Assembly (NCBI GenBank): GCA_030668485.1
Contig: DAOUTW010000031.1
Location: 1-48,681, forward strand
From: Candidatus Zixiibacteriota bacterium
Lineage (GTDB): Bacteria; Zixibacteria; MSB-5A5; GN15; JAAZOE01
Direction: 5' to 3'
Length of the DNA stretch: 48,681 nucleotides
Every line of letters begins with the position of its first letter. Position 1 is the first letter of the stretch. Below are positions 17,732-25,620 of the stretch, in pieces. Position numbers and translations under genes: made by a program. Under the pieces are notes generated by a model that was not told the DNA's origin, searched no databases, and saw only the letters and a program-made list of their open reading frames with translations.

Positions 17732-17777
17732 AAAAAGAAGCCGCCTGCCGGGCAAGGGGAGGGGACAGCCGACAGGC
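17732..17777 (-). terminator. Terminator between the two TPP riboswitches
   Basis: On the minus strand GCCTGTCGG and CCGGCAGGC form a nine-base stem (one G-U pair) with a 17-base loop, followed by CGGCTTCTTTTT. It directly follows the distal aptamer, so that aptamer has its own attenuator. Confidence 0.85.
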
Positions 17778-17800
17778 AGTTAAATAAAGTCTGTGACCGT

Positions 17801-17876
17801 TTCCCTACGCCGGAATTACCCGGATCAGGTTCGGGGGTATATTCTCAGGTCAGCCACAGGGCAAACCACCCCCAAC
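17801..17876 (-). promoter_or_regulatory. TPP riboswitch, distal copy (THI element)
   Basis: The second THI element is read on the minus strand, upstream of the first. It contains TGGGGGTGGTTTGCC, ACCTGAGAATATACCC, CGAACCTGATCCGGGTAATT and CCGGCGTAGGGAA. The core matches the TPP aptamer, while its P3 arm and loop differ from the proximal copy, so this is not a very recent duplication. Transcription must start upstream, between it and the divergent gene at 18033. Confidence 0.96.
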
Positions 17877-18032
17877 GGTGTTCTTTTTTACCGCCTTTAT
17901 TATATAAAATTGTATAAATTTGGCAAGAGAAAACATTGTGTCGGAGATAGAAAGCGTATAAATTTCAACCGGACCGGGCGCAGGACCGGGCCGATTGTAT
18001 TGGCAACCAAATTTGCATAAGGGGTTTTACCA

Positions 18033-19694
18033 TTGAATAGACTGCAACCATTATTGTTTCTCTGTACGCTTACGATCATCATGGCTATCAATGCGCGATC
18101 CGGAGCCGAAACGCTCGATGTCTCCGATGTGGCCGTGGGGCAGTTTCTGGCGTCGCCTTTTCAATATGATTATACGACTATCACCGATGATACCTCGCTG
18201 CGCCGGTTTATCGATGCTCTCGATTATCAACTGGCGATGATTGAATACCGTCAACGCCATGAGTTCACGGCAGGAGATACCGCTCCGGCGAGCCGGCAGC
18301 GTTTCAAGGGAGACCTCGAAAAACGATATCGCCAATTGATGCAGGATGGATTTGTTTTCAAAAAATTGAATGAATGGCAATCGGAAACGATCGATCCGAT
18401 CAACCGGGCCTTTATTGAACTGTATATTACCAGGCGGAATGAATTTACTGCCGACCCGACCACCATGCGCCAGGCCAGGGAATTATCCCAGCGGATCGCC
18501 GATCATTTGTATGCTTTTCAGTTCGATGTCGATGGCGAAAAGTACAATTCCACCAATGCCGCCCGCATCATTTTTGGCGGTGACGATATCGGTTTGGCTC
18601 GTCGGTTACATCGACTGGTGAACGATTCCGCCGCCGTGCTGGCGCCAAAGGCGGTCGGATTGTATTTCATGTACAAAGATTTGGGACAGCAACGGGGCTA
18701 CCGCACTTCACTGGATTACAATCTTTCCCGACTGTCATACAGCAAGACTGAATGGCTGAAAATCGCCAAAGATCTGCAAGCAGCTACCAACGCCGAGTAT
18801 CAACGATGCCTCAAGGAAATAGAAAAGCAATCGGGTTTGGCAAATCCAGCTCTCTTTGAAATCGAACGGAGAATAAACGCCGGGGCGGTATTGCCCGACA
18901 GTTGTTTTTCGCCGGATAGAATTGATGCCGCGATTGCAAAATTACTTTCCGGCCTGGGGTTGGAGCATCTAACCGACAATTTGATGATCCGCGTCGATTC
19001 GAGCAGTTTTCCCGCGCTCGGTATCCGTTTGTACCCCCCCTATGATAATTTACTGTTGCGGAATAACCAGGGAGGATTCGGAAATTATCTCAGGCTGGCC
19101 GGTGAAATCGGCCGCGTTCTGCCTTGGGTTTATGCTGACAGCACATTGCCCTATATGCTGCGCGATTATCCCTTTGGGTCCGAAGAAATGCTAACCGGAT
19201 TGTTCGAAGACCTGGCTCTACGGCCGGAAATTCTGACCGATAACTTTCAGATTTCTCCCGATGATCTGAAACGGTTTAATACCTATCGCCATTGGCAAAA
19301 GGTAGTGCAAATCCGCCGGGTATTGCTCTATTTCTATTTTGATTATTATCTGTCGGATGAAACGGCTGGAGATCCGGTAGCGTTGTATATATCGCTGGAG
19401 GACTCTCTGTTTGCGACCGGCGATACCACTTATCAATGGATAGAAACGTTGCTAACCGGCGGGATGGAAACTTTTGCAGAAAAGCTGGCTCACATTTTCA
19501 GCCGGATAAAAACGATTGAGATTCTACACACAAAATTCGGTGACAAGTATGCATCCGATCCGGCTGTCGGAAAATTTCTTATCGATCAGTTTTGTATTCC
19601 GGGGAGAAGTCAGACAATTGAAGAGTATATATCGGCGCATGCCGCCGATCGCCTGACGGTTGATGATATCAAGAAACAGTTGGGATTACATTGA
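18033..19694 (+). CDS. ACE-like (peptidase M2 fold) protein lacking zinc histidines
   Basis: This secreted all-helical protein of 553 residues has an N-terminal signal peptide (residues 6-23). The segment 'LHRLVNDSAAVLAPKAVG' plus 'GYRTSLDYNL' (193-231) matches the layout of M2/M3 metallopeptidases. By alignment with ACE, the HExxH zinc motif falls at 357-361, where this protein has GEIGR. The third-ligand Glu, 24 residues after the motif, is kept (Glu385, in 'GSEEMLTG' against ACE 'GFHEAIGD'), and 'LRPEIL' matches 'STPEHL'. Both zinc His residues are therefore replaced, and a pseudopeptidase is the best reading. It starts with TTG behind AAGGGG. It is divergent from the thiamine operon. Confidence 0.7.
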   Translation: MNRLQPLLFLCTLTIIMAINARSGAETLDVSDVAVGQFLASPFQYDYTTITDDTSLRRFIDALDYQLAMIEYRQRHEFTAGDTAPASRQRFKGDLEKRYRQLMQDGFVFKKLNEWQSETIDPINRAFIELYITRRNEFTADPTTMRQARELSQRIADHLYAFQFDVDGEKYNSTNAARIIFGGDDIGLARRLHRLVNDSAAVLAPKAVGLYFMYKDLGQQRGYRTSLDYNLSRLSYSKTEWLKIAKDLQAATNAEYQRCLKEIEKQSGLANPALFEIERRINAGAVLPDSCFSPDRIDAAIAKLLSGLGLEHLTDNLMIRVDSSSFPALGIRLYPPYDNLLLRNNQGGFGNYLRLAGEIGRVLPWVYADSTLPYMLRDYPFGSEEMLTGLFEDLALRPEILTDNFQISPDDLKRFNTYRHWQKVVQIRRVLLYFYFDYYLSDETAGDPVALYISLEDSLFATGDTTYQWIETLLTGGMETFAEKLAHIFSRIKTIEILHTKFGDKYASDPAVGKFLIDQFCIPGRSQTIEEYISAHAADRLTVDDIKKQLGLH

Positions 19695-19726
19695 AAGATA
19701 TCGCCGCCGATAGTAACCTATCGCAC

Positions 19727-20590
19727 CTATAGCGTGAATAGCTCTTTTTCCGATTCGAAATGGGCTGCCAACTGTTCCTGAAGTTCGTTCATTCGATCGG
19801 AATCAAGATTGAAAGCGGCCGCCGAGGGCGATGAGGCCAAATCGTCAATTTTATAGTCGGTGAAACCGACCTCGAGGTTTTTGGACATGTAATTTCCCAG
19901 ATTGATAATATGCGACAGCGGTAATCGGTTTTGTTCGTCTGATAGTTCATCATGATGATTGTGTACGGCCTGCGCGAGATCTTCCGGAAATGACCATTTA
20001 TCGAGCAATTGCGATCCTACATCGGCATGATTGAAGCCGAAAGCGGCCTTTTCCTCATCGCTGAAACAACTCCTTGAAGCTTCGACCTGCTTCACAATTA
20101 TCCGATAATCTTCCGGCATTTTCTGAGCCAGAACCAGTTTTCCGATATCATGCAGCAAGCCGGCGATGAATGCTTCCTCCACGCCGGAATATCCGACCGT
20201 CTGGGCCACCATGCGCGAGGCGATGGCGGCGGCGAAGGCGTGTTCCCATAGTTTGTCGGATATGCCATTGACCAATGTTTTTTGATAGAGACTCTGGGTT
20301 GAGGTGGCGATTACCAGCGAGTGGAGAGTCATAAATCCGAGAATAACAATCGCCTCTTTGAGAGTTTTAACCTCTTTGGCGCGACCGTAGAATGATGAAT
20401 TGGAAAGTTTGAGGACTTTGGCGGTCAGTGACTGGTCGGCCAGGATAGCTTTGCTGATTTTTTCAATATCGGTATTGATGTCGGAAGTCAAATTCATCAG
20501 AGTGGCGATAATAGCCGGAGTGGCCGGCAAATCTCCGATAGTCGAGATGATTTTGTCAAGGGTTCGATTTGATTCCAGCACTTTATCCAT
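19727..20590 (-). CDS. HDOD domain protein
   Basis: This 287-residue cytosolic protein is almost entirely one HDOD domain, a catalytically uncertain relative of the HD superfamily used in signal transduction. Visible landmarks are 'ISTIGDLPATPAIIATLM' (15-32), 'DQSLTAKVLKLSNSSFYG' (50-67), 'EAIVILGFMTLHSLVIA', 'AGLLHDIGKLVLA' (HD pair retained) and 'GFNHADVGSQLLDKWSFP'. HDOD proteins often relay signals to motility or gene-expression regulators. TGAGG lies nine bases before the ATG. It converges on the M2-like gene and is probably transcribed alone. Confidence 0.92.
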   Translation of the reverse strand: MDKVLESNRTLDKIISTIGDLPATPAIIATLMNLTSDINTDIEKISKAILADQSLTAKVLKLSNSSFYGRAKEVKTLKEAIVILGFMTLHSLVIATSTQSLYQKTLVNGISDKLWEHAFAAAIASRMVAQTVGYSGVEEAFIAGLLHDIGKLVLAQKMPEDYRIIVKQVEASRSCFSDEEKAAFGFNHADVGSQLLDKWSFPEDLAQAVHNHHDELSDEQNRLPLSHIINLGNYMSKNLEVGFTDYKIDDLASSPSAAAFNLDSDRMNELQEQLAAHFESEKELFTL

Positions 20591-20737
20591 AGATCCAGCC
20601 TCAATTCCGCTTCCGAAAACAGAAAAATTAACTAGTTTTACATATGATTATTTTCGGTCGATTCTCGGCAAAAATTTATATGCGAAATAAACTTAAATGA
20701 TCCGTGATCTGTATCTGTTTTTCGGGAAAGAACGGAA

Positions 20738-21781
20738 TTAATGCGAAAGACAGGGGTGTTTTTTGAGAATTTTCTTTATTTTTTTGCTCTGTATTTTGCG
20801 AGTTTTATCGGGGAGAGGATGACTGCTGACCTCATCTTGAAGGCGAGCCAGCTTATCGCAAATTTCAGGGGATTTGCTACCGATTTTGCGATAACAATCG
20901 GAAAGGTAATACGACGCCTCAATAACATTGTAGTAATTACCCGGATTCTGCCGTAAGCGATCAAGGATGTCTTCGTAAAGCCCGGCAGCCGACGGCCAGT
21001 CATTCATTTTGTAATAAGCCTCTCCCAGTGCCCACAAAAAAGTCAGGCCGTCGGGATGCCGATCATGCATGGCATTGGCAAGCCGGATCGCCTCGCCATA
21101 GAGCTTTTCGTTGATATATACCCAAATCAGGGACACGGTGGCGGCGTCGGTCGATATTTCCGAAGAATCGGCCGCGAGGCGCAGCAGTTCAATGCCTTGT
21201 TTTTTTTCATCTTTGAATAAAGGTGTCCAGTTTATAGCCCTGGTTTTAACCGATTTCCAGTAGCGGTAAGAACCGAGACCCAGGGCGATATCGTGGAAGG
21301 TAGGGGCTATTTCATAACCTTTGACATATGCATTCCTTGCTCTCAGGCCGTCCTTGAGGGCTTTCCAAATACTACCCTTACGGCCATAGTAAAGAGAACG
21401 AAAAGCATGCGTGTGCCCCAGATAATAATAAGCCAGTGATGAATCGTCCCCACGGGCGAGCATAAGTTTTGAGCCATCTTCGAGGCTATCGAGAGCGGCG
21501 AAAAAAACGCTCCGGTAATCATCCGATTCGGCAGCCATCATTTGTGCCTGGTAAAGCACGGCGCCAAAGAAATGCCGGAGCGGAGCCAACCCGTTTATAT
21601 CTTCGAGTGAATCGATTAATTTCGCCGCCTGTTCGAAGCTGTCATTGTAAATGTGTCCGGTGATTCGATTGAGACGCAAGGTAAGTTCAGGGGAGAATCG
21701 TCTCTCACCGATGTTGCCGGCATGAGTACAACAGGCAGTGAGCGCCAGGATCAAAACAGTGGAGTATACAATTCGCTTCAT
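20738..21781 (-). CDS. Secreted tetratricopeptide-type helical repeat protein
   Basis: This 347-residue exported protein has a signal peptide that may be a lipoprotein type ('LILALTACC'). The body is helical pairs of TPR character, clearest at 'LIWVYINEKLYGEAIRLANAM' and 'LWALGEAYYKMNDWPSAAGLYEDIL' (about residues 215-280). The Lys-rich C-terminus is unusual. A family of similar envelope proteins of about 350 residues exists in FCB bacteria without known function. It lies 135 bases downstream of the anti-sigma gene in the same direction, so co-transcription is possible but not shown. Confidence 0.72.
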   Translation of the reverse strand: MKRIVYSTVLILALTACCTHAGNIGERRFSPELTLRLNRITGHIYNDSFEQAAKLIDSLEDINGLAPLRHFFGAVLYQAQMMAAESDDYRSVFFAALDSLEDGSKLMLARGDDSSLAYYYLGHTHAFRSLYYGRKGSIWKALKDGLRARNAYVKGYEIAPTFHDIALGLGSYRYWKSVKTRAINWTPLFKDEKKQGIELLRLAADSSEISTDAATVSLIWVYINEKLYGEAIRLANAMHDRHPDGLTFLWALGEAYYKMNDWPSAAGLYEDILDRLRQNPGNYYNVIEASYYLSDCYRKIGSKSPEICDKLARLQDEVSSHPLPDKTRKIQSKKIKKILKKHPCLSH

Positions 21782-21916
21782 GCCAATTGATACTCAATCA
21801 ATGGACATTTGGCAATACAATATAGGCTGAGTCAGAAAATGTTATCAGAATATACGGATGCAACAGATATCGTTGGAGTCGGCCGGCGCCGACTTCGGAT
21901 ACGGAGTAACGATAAC

Positions 21917-22186
21917 CTAGTTCAAGGGCGAAGGGAAAAGATCGGCGCCCCCGCTGCCAGGATCAATATCATCGAGCTGCTGGGTAATTTTATCTCTCAA
22001 TTTTTCACATTCAGGCGAAAATTTCCCCTTTTTCTCGATGCATTTCTTGAATTTCTGTTCCATTTCATATCGGGCGGCACATTTTTCACAGCTCTGAATG
22101 TGTTCCCGAACTTTTTTGATCTCAGATTCGCTGGCTTCATTATCTACAACATCGAAAAGAAGCCGCAACGCGTCTCGACAATTCAA
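21917..22186 (-). CDS. Zinc anti-sigma factor (zf-HC2, RsrA-like)
   Basis: This is an 89-residue cytosolic anti-sigma factor. It begins 'MNCRDALRLLFDVVD' and carries the ZAS motif HIQSCEKC (His-x3-Cys-x2-Cys) near residue 29, with an earlier Cys at 3 completing the zinc site. An extra Cys pair lies further on (about 48 and 60). Soluble short ZAS proteins of this size typically release their sigma factor on thiol oxidation (RsrA type). The start is TTG, overlapping the sigma gene stop as TTGA, so the pair is translationally coupled. No transmembrane segment is present, consistent with cytosolic redox sensing. Confidence 0.88.
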   Translation of the reverse strand: MNCRDALRLLFDVVDNEASESEIKKVREHIQSCEKCAARYEMEQKFKKCIEKKGKFSPECEKLRDKITQQLDDIDPGSGGADLFPSPLN

Positions 22187-22764
22187 TTCAAAGGCTCCTT
22201 GATGAAACCGCTACGCCGGGCGTAATCAAATAGTGCTTTTTGCAAAAGCTTTCTCCCACGATGAAGACGCGATTTAACCGTTCCGATTTGAAGATCGGTG
22301 ATGTCCGCGATTTCCTGGTATGCGAATCCTTCTATGAATGACAGGATCACCACCATGCGAAAATCCTCCGGAAGCTCATCGATCGCCTTTCGCACGTCTT
22401 TATCGAATATCTTGGAAAAGAACTCTTTTTCGGGATCGGACATTTCCTTGTTCTTGGCCAGTTGTCCGAATAAAAAACTGTCATCTATATCGTCAAAAGT
22501 GAGAGACTGAGGCGCCTTCGATTTGGACCGGTAATTATTAATGAAGATGTTGGTCATTATTTTGAATAACCAAGCTTTGCAATTGGTGCCTTCCTCGAAT
22601 TTATCAAAGAAGCGATACGCCTTTAGCATTGTCTCCTGTACCAAGTCCTCCGCGTCAGTATCACTTTTGGTCATCCGCCGAGCCGTCCGCATAAGGGCAT
22701 CAATATGCACCATAGCTTCCTTCTCAAAACGTTGACGGTAGACTATTGGTTTTCGGTCAGCCAT
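22183..22764 (-). CDS. ECF sigma factor of the SigR/SigH type
   Basis: This 193-residue sigma-70 family factor has region 2 at about residues 16-85 ('DALMRTARRMTKSDTDAEDLVQETMLKAYRFFDKF' pattern, 'NCKAWLFKIMTNIFINNYR'). Region 4 lies at about 130-185 ('DELPEDFRMVVILSFIEGFAYQEIAD' pattern, 'QIGTVKSRLHRGRKLL'). Paired with a cytosolic ZAS anti-sigma factor, it belongs with the disulfide-stress SigR group in organisation. AAGGAG lies six bases before the ATG. The upstream 80 bases hold GGGGAAC and a GTTCC/GGAAC inverted repeat (22828-22843), which may belong to an autoregulated promoter. Confidence 0.93.
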   Translation of the reverse strand: MADRKPIVYRQRFEKEAMVHIDALMRTARRMTKSDTDAEDLVQETMLKAYRFFDKFEEGTNCKAWLFKIMTNIFINNYRSKSKAPQSLTFDDIDDSFLFGQLAKNKEMSDPEKEFFSKIFDKDVRKAIDELPEDFRMVVILSFIEGFAYQEIADITDLQIGTVKSRLHRGRKLLQKALFDYARRSGFIKEPLN

Positions 22765-23546
22765 AATACTCCTTAATCCGGGGAATATCAGCCGACTAAA
22801 AGTAAAAACATCAAACGGTCCTGAATTGTTCCCCGAACGGAACCTTTTCGAGTTGAATATCTCCGTACGCCCTGCTGTCGGAAATCAATGAAAAATAAAA
22901 GCTCCTACCTAATTATACACAATCTCCTAACAGAGTGACACCTTTTATTTGACCATTTCCTCGAATTCAGCGCAATGACAACAACCGCCAATCAACTATA
23001 TATCCATGTCTTATACGTAATTAAACTCGTTTAGATTTTTTGTCAATGGAAATAAGGATTCGTATTGTCTGATATTTATCTGTATATTGGTCATAAAGTT
23101 ATGCGACTATGTGAAACCAGAATGAAGTTATCGGAAAAAATCTTCGGTATTGCCAAAAAAGTAAACCGGCCGGTGATGCGGCCGGCCGGTTCAACAACAT
23201 GGATGCGGTTTGGGTGTGTTAGAGGCATCCAAGTGATGTTGCTAGTTCATTCCGGACTATTCTGCGGCCATAGGCGGGTTCAAAATCTATGAAAAGCCTG
23301 GTTGTCAATGTACGAGATGTCGAATCGAGGAGTGAAGTCAATTTGCTCAGATGAGCAAACGTAATATATGTTATTTATCGGCATTGCGCAAGCGAATATT
23401 GACCATCGGCCCTGCCTTGGGTTTATACACATTTTATATAGGACAACTTTAGTATTTATTATGATTATTTTTATTGTTATATCTCAATCAGGAGTTATCT
23501 TATATATGTTTCAAGATTCGATGTCACCTTATAACAGGAGGGCTCC
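22765..23546. other. Intergenic region of about 780 bases without a convincing gene
   Basis: The left 120 bases hold the sigma-factor promoter area. The right 180 bases hold the promoter and leader of the first caspase-like lipoprotein: TTGACC at about 23398, then TTTATA 17 bases on. Between them is a minus-strand hairpin terminator (23156-23191). Immediately upstream of it on the minus strand is an open frame of about 50 codons (23206-23360) that ends 'RNELATSLGCL' and has no ATG. This may be the 3' remnant of a lost gene or part of a small RNA. A plus-strand open frame (23065-23292) lacks a ribosome site and is not accepted. Confidence 0.5.
23156..23191 (-). terminator. Strong minus-strand rho-independent terminator in a gene-poor region
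   Basis: AACCGGCCGG and CCGGCCGGTT make a perfect 10-base stem with an eight-base loop. On the minus strand it is followed by TACTTTTTT. No known gene lies immediately upstream on that strand, which points to an unrecognised transcript or a gene remnant. Confidence 0.8.
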
Positions 23547-24425
23547 ATGAAACAAATCCTCACTTATCTATTCACTGTCATTGCGCTCTTGCTCATCACC
23601 GGGTGCAGCGACTCACCAACACAGCCGGATGTGGATCATTCGATTTTGCTGGTGGAACGCCCGGAGTTTATTGAGACGAGACCGCCGGAAGTTGTCGCCA
23701 ACTTTACCTTAACAACGGCAAAGGTTCCATTCGAGGCGACCGAAAAGAAACCGATCAAACCGCCACCGGACACAACGTCAGGCGATCCTAATACGAACCC
23801 TGCGCATAAATATGCGTACATAGTCGGCATTTCCAATTATGAGGGAACGGCCAACGATCTTAATTATTGTGACGATGATGCCCAGGCGATGAAATCCTGG
23901 CTGCAGGGCGAAGGCTTCACCTGCCAGATGGATTTGGATCTTCAGGCCACCGCCGATAATATCATCGACGGACTGCAATGGTTGATCAACAGCGCCTCCC
24001 CGGGGGATGAGGTTGCGTTCTGCTATTCCGGTCATGGTATGAAGTCGTCGGAAGGCTCGGCCATTATTTCGGCTGACCTTTATTATATCACGCACGGCTA
24101 TGTCAATTCCTATTTCAATGCCGTCGATTGCACCAAGAAGCTGATGACGCTTGATGCTTGTGTTATCGGTGGCTTCCATGACGAGTGCACAGACGGTTCA
24201 TTCTATGCCACCGCATCCAACCGCAAGAACTCCTATGATGCTCCCGATCTAAATCAGGGCGCCTGGACATACTATTGGATTGAAGCAGTCGAAAATCAGA
24301 GCATGGTCTATGCTGAAGACGTGGCGCCGTATGCCGAAGATGGCATGAAGGCGTGGGCAGCGCAATATCGTCTCAGAGTCGATCCGAAACACACCGATCA
24401 ATATACAGGTGACATGGATATGTAG
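23547..24425 (+). CDS. Caspase-like (peptidase C14) lipoprotein, copy 1
   Basis: This 292-residue protein has a lipoprotein signal ending LITGC (Cys20). A proline-rich linker runs to about residue 88 and a caspase-fold domain fills the rest. The domain begins 'KYAYIVGISNYEG', the usual metacaspase first strand. The catalytic His163 is in 'CYSGHG' and the catalytic Cys205 in 'LDACVIGG', where metacaspases have 'DxCHSG'. The lipid anchor places it in the envelope, not the cytoplasm. AGGAGG lies six bases before the ATG. It is followed by its own terminator and by a paralog about 200 bases on. Substrates are unknown. Confidence 0.9.
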   Translation: MKQILTYLFTVIALLLITGCSDSPTQPDVDHSILLVERPEFIETRPPEVVANFTLTTAKVPFEATEKKPIKPPPDTTSGDPNTNPAHKYAYIVGISNYEGTANDLNYCDDDAQAMKSWLQGEGFTCQMDLDLQATADNIIDGLQWLINSASPGDEVAFCYSGHGMKSSEGSAIISADLYYITHGYVNSYFNAVDCTKKLMTLDACVIGGFHDECTDGSFYATASNRKNSYDAPDLNQGAWTYYWIEAVENQSMVYAEDVAPYAEDGMKAWAAQYRLRVDPKHTDQYTGDMDM

Positions 24426-24454
24426 TCGGCTTTGACAAGTGACAGAACAACCAT

Positions 24455-24484
24455 AAAGCCCGCCTATCCAGGCGGGCTTTTTAT
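24455..24484 (+). terminator. Rho-independent terminator after caspase-like lipoprotein 1
   Basis: AAAGCCCGCCT and AGGCGGGCTTT form a perfect 11-base stem with loop ATCC, followed by TTTTTATTT. A related terminator follows copy 2. Confidence 0.95.
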
Positions 24485-24622
24485 TTGGTGGAGAAGATTG
24501 TGGCATATATAGGATAAATATAGTATATAATATAATTGTTTTTTATTGCGAAATCTCAAAATGGCCTTATCTTAAGGAAGCTTCAAGATTCGGGATCACC
24601 CTAATTATATCAGGAGGATCCT

Positions 24623-25507
24623 ATGAAACAGCTCCTCGCCTTTCTGTTAATGGGAGTGGCGTTATTTTTCATTTTCGGCTGTAGTGATTCAGTCCCGACA
24701 CAGCCAAGTGTTGATCAATCCGTTCAATTGGTGCAGCGGCCAGAATTTATTGAGACTCGCCCGCCGGATGTTGTTGCCAATTTCACCATGCTAACCTCAC
24801 AGGTTCCGATGGCCGTGCTGGATAAGAAGCCGGTTCCGCCGCCACCTCCGGACACTACCGAAGGCGATCCCAACCCCAATCCGGCTAACAAGTATGCCTA
24901 TATTATCGGTATTTCCGACTATGAAGGTACCGCCAATGATTTGCAATTTTGCGATGATGATGCCGTGGCGATGAAGTCCTGGTTGCAGGGAGAAGGTTTC
25001 ACCTGTCAGATGGACCTGGATCTCAATGCCACCGCCGACAATATTATCGCCGGTTTGCAATGGTTGGTCGACAATGCCGATCCGGGGGATGAAATCGCAT
25101 TTTGCTACTCCGGTCATGGTATGAAGTCAACGGAAGGCTCGGCCATCATTTCTGCTGATCTTTATTACATCACGCATGGGTATGTTAACTCGTACTTTAA
25201 TGCTGCCAATTGCACCAAAAAGCTGATGACGCTGGATGCCTGCGTTATCGGTGATTTCAATGACGATTGCGAAGACGGCGGCTTCACAGCTACAGCGTCC
25301 GATCGCAGATACTCCTATGATGCGCCCGATCTGGAACAAGGCGCCTGGACCTATTATTGGCTGGATGGTGTCGAGGATCAGGGACTCATCTATGCCGAAG
25401 ATGCCGCACCGTATGCCGAAGCTGGTATGCTGGCCTGGGCGGCGCAGTATCGCCTGAAAGTCGATCCGACTCACACCGATATGTATACCGGTGAAATGGA
25501 TATGTAA
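24623..25507 (+). CDS. Caspase-like (peptidase C14) lipoprotein, copy 2
   Basis: This 294-residue paralog of the preceding gene is collinear from signal peptide to last residue. The lipobox is IFGC (Cys20), the linker is even richer in proline, and the caspase fold begins 'KYAYIIGISDYEG'. The catalytic dyad is His165 ('CYSGHG') and Cys207 ('LDACVIG'). Blocks such as 'MKSWLQGEGFTCQMDLDL' and 'DLYYITHGYVNSYFNA' are identical in both, while surface loops ('FHDECTDGS' versus 'FNDDCEDGG') differ. It has its own AGGAGG ribosome site, AT-rich promoter area and terminator, so it can be expressed independently. Confidence 0.9.
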   Translation: MKQLLAFLLMGVALFFIFGCSDSVPTQPSVDQSVQLVQRPEFIETRPPDVVANFTMLTSQVPMAVLDKKPVPPPPPDTTEGDPNPNPANKYAYIIGISDYEGTANDLQFCDDDAVAMKSWLQGEGFTCQMDLDLNATADNIIAGLQWLVDNADPGDEIAFCYSGHGMKSTEGSAIISADLYYITHGYVNSYFNAANCTKKLMTLDACVIGDFNDDCEDGGFTATASDRRYSYDAPDLEQGAWTYYWLDGVEDQGLIYAEDAAPYAEAGMLAWAAQYRLKVDPTHTDMYTGEMDM

Positions 25508-25536
25508 TAGCTATTTACAGGGATGCACAATAATTG

Positions 25537-25565
25537 AAGCCCGTCTGTATGGCGGGCTTTTTATT
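25537..25565 (+). terminator. Rho-independent terminator after caspase-like lipoprotein 2
   Basis: AAGCCCGTC and GGCGGGCTT form a nine-base stem (one G-U pair) with a five-base loop, followed by TTTATTT. An adjacent 11-base stem (25563-25589) sits in the gap to the convergent GNAT gene. Confidence 0.88.
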
Positions 25566-25620
25566 TGGAGTAAGAAGATTACTCCAAATTCTGGTATTTA
25601 TCCAAAGTGACTAGTAATAT

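Larger units (their letters stand above)
23480..25565 (+). repeat. Tandem duplication of a gene with its leader and terminator
   Basis: Two units of about 1.05 kb lie head to tail. Similarity is not limited to the coding part: both leaders share TTCAAGATTCG followed by ATCACC/GTCACC and the same ribosome-site layout, and both tails carry the GCCCGCC-type terminator and TTTTTATTTGG. The duplication unit therefore covers the 5' leader, gene and terminator. Confidence 0.85.

Noticed and set aside
17641-17876. GGTTCG T-loop-like strings suggesting tRNA genes
   Set aside because: They are the conserved ACCTGATC/CGAACC core of the two TPP riboswitches on the other strand; no acceptor stem or anticodon arm exists.
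23065-23292. Plus-strand open frame of 75 codons in the intergenic region
   Set aside because: No ribosome site, crosses the minus-strand terminator stem, no domain features.
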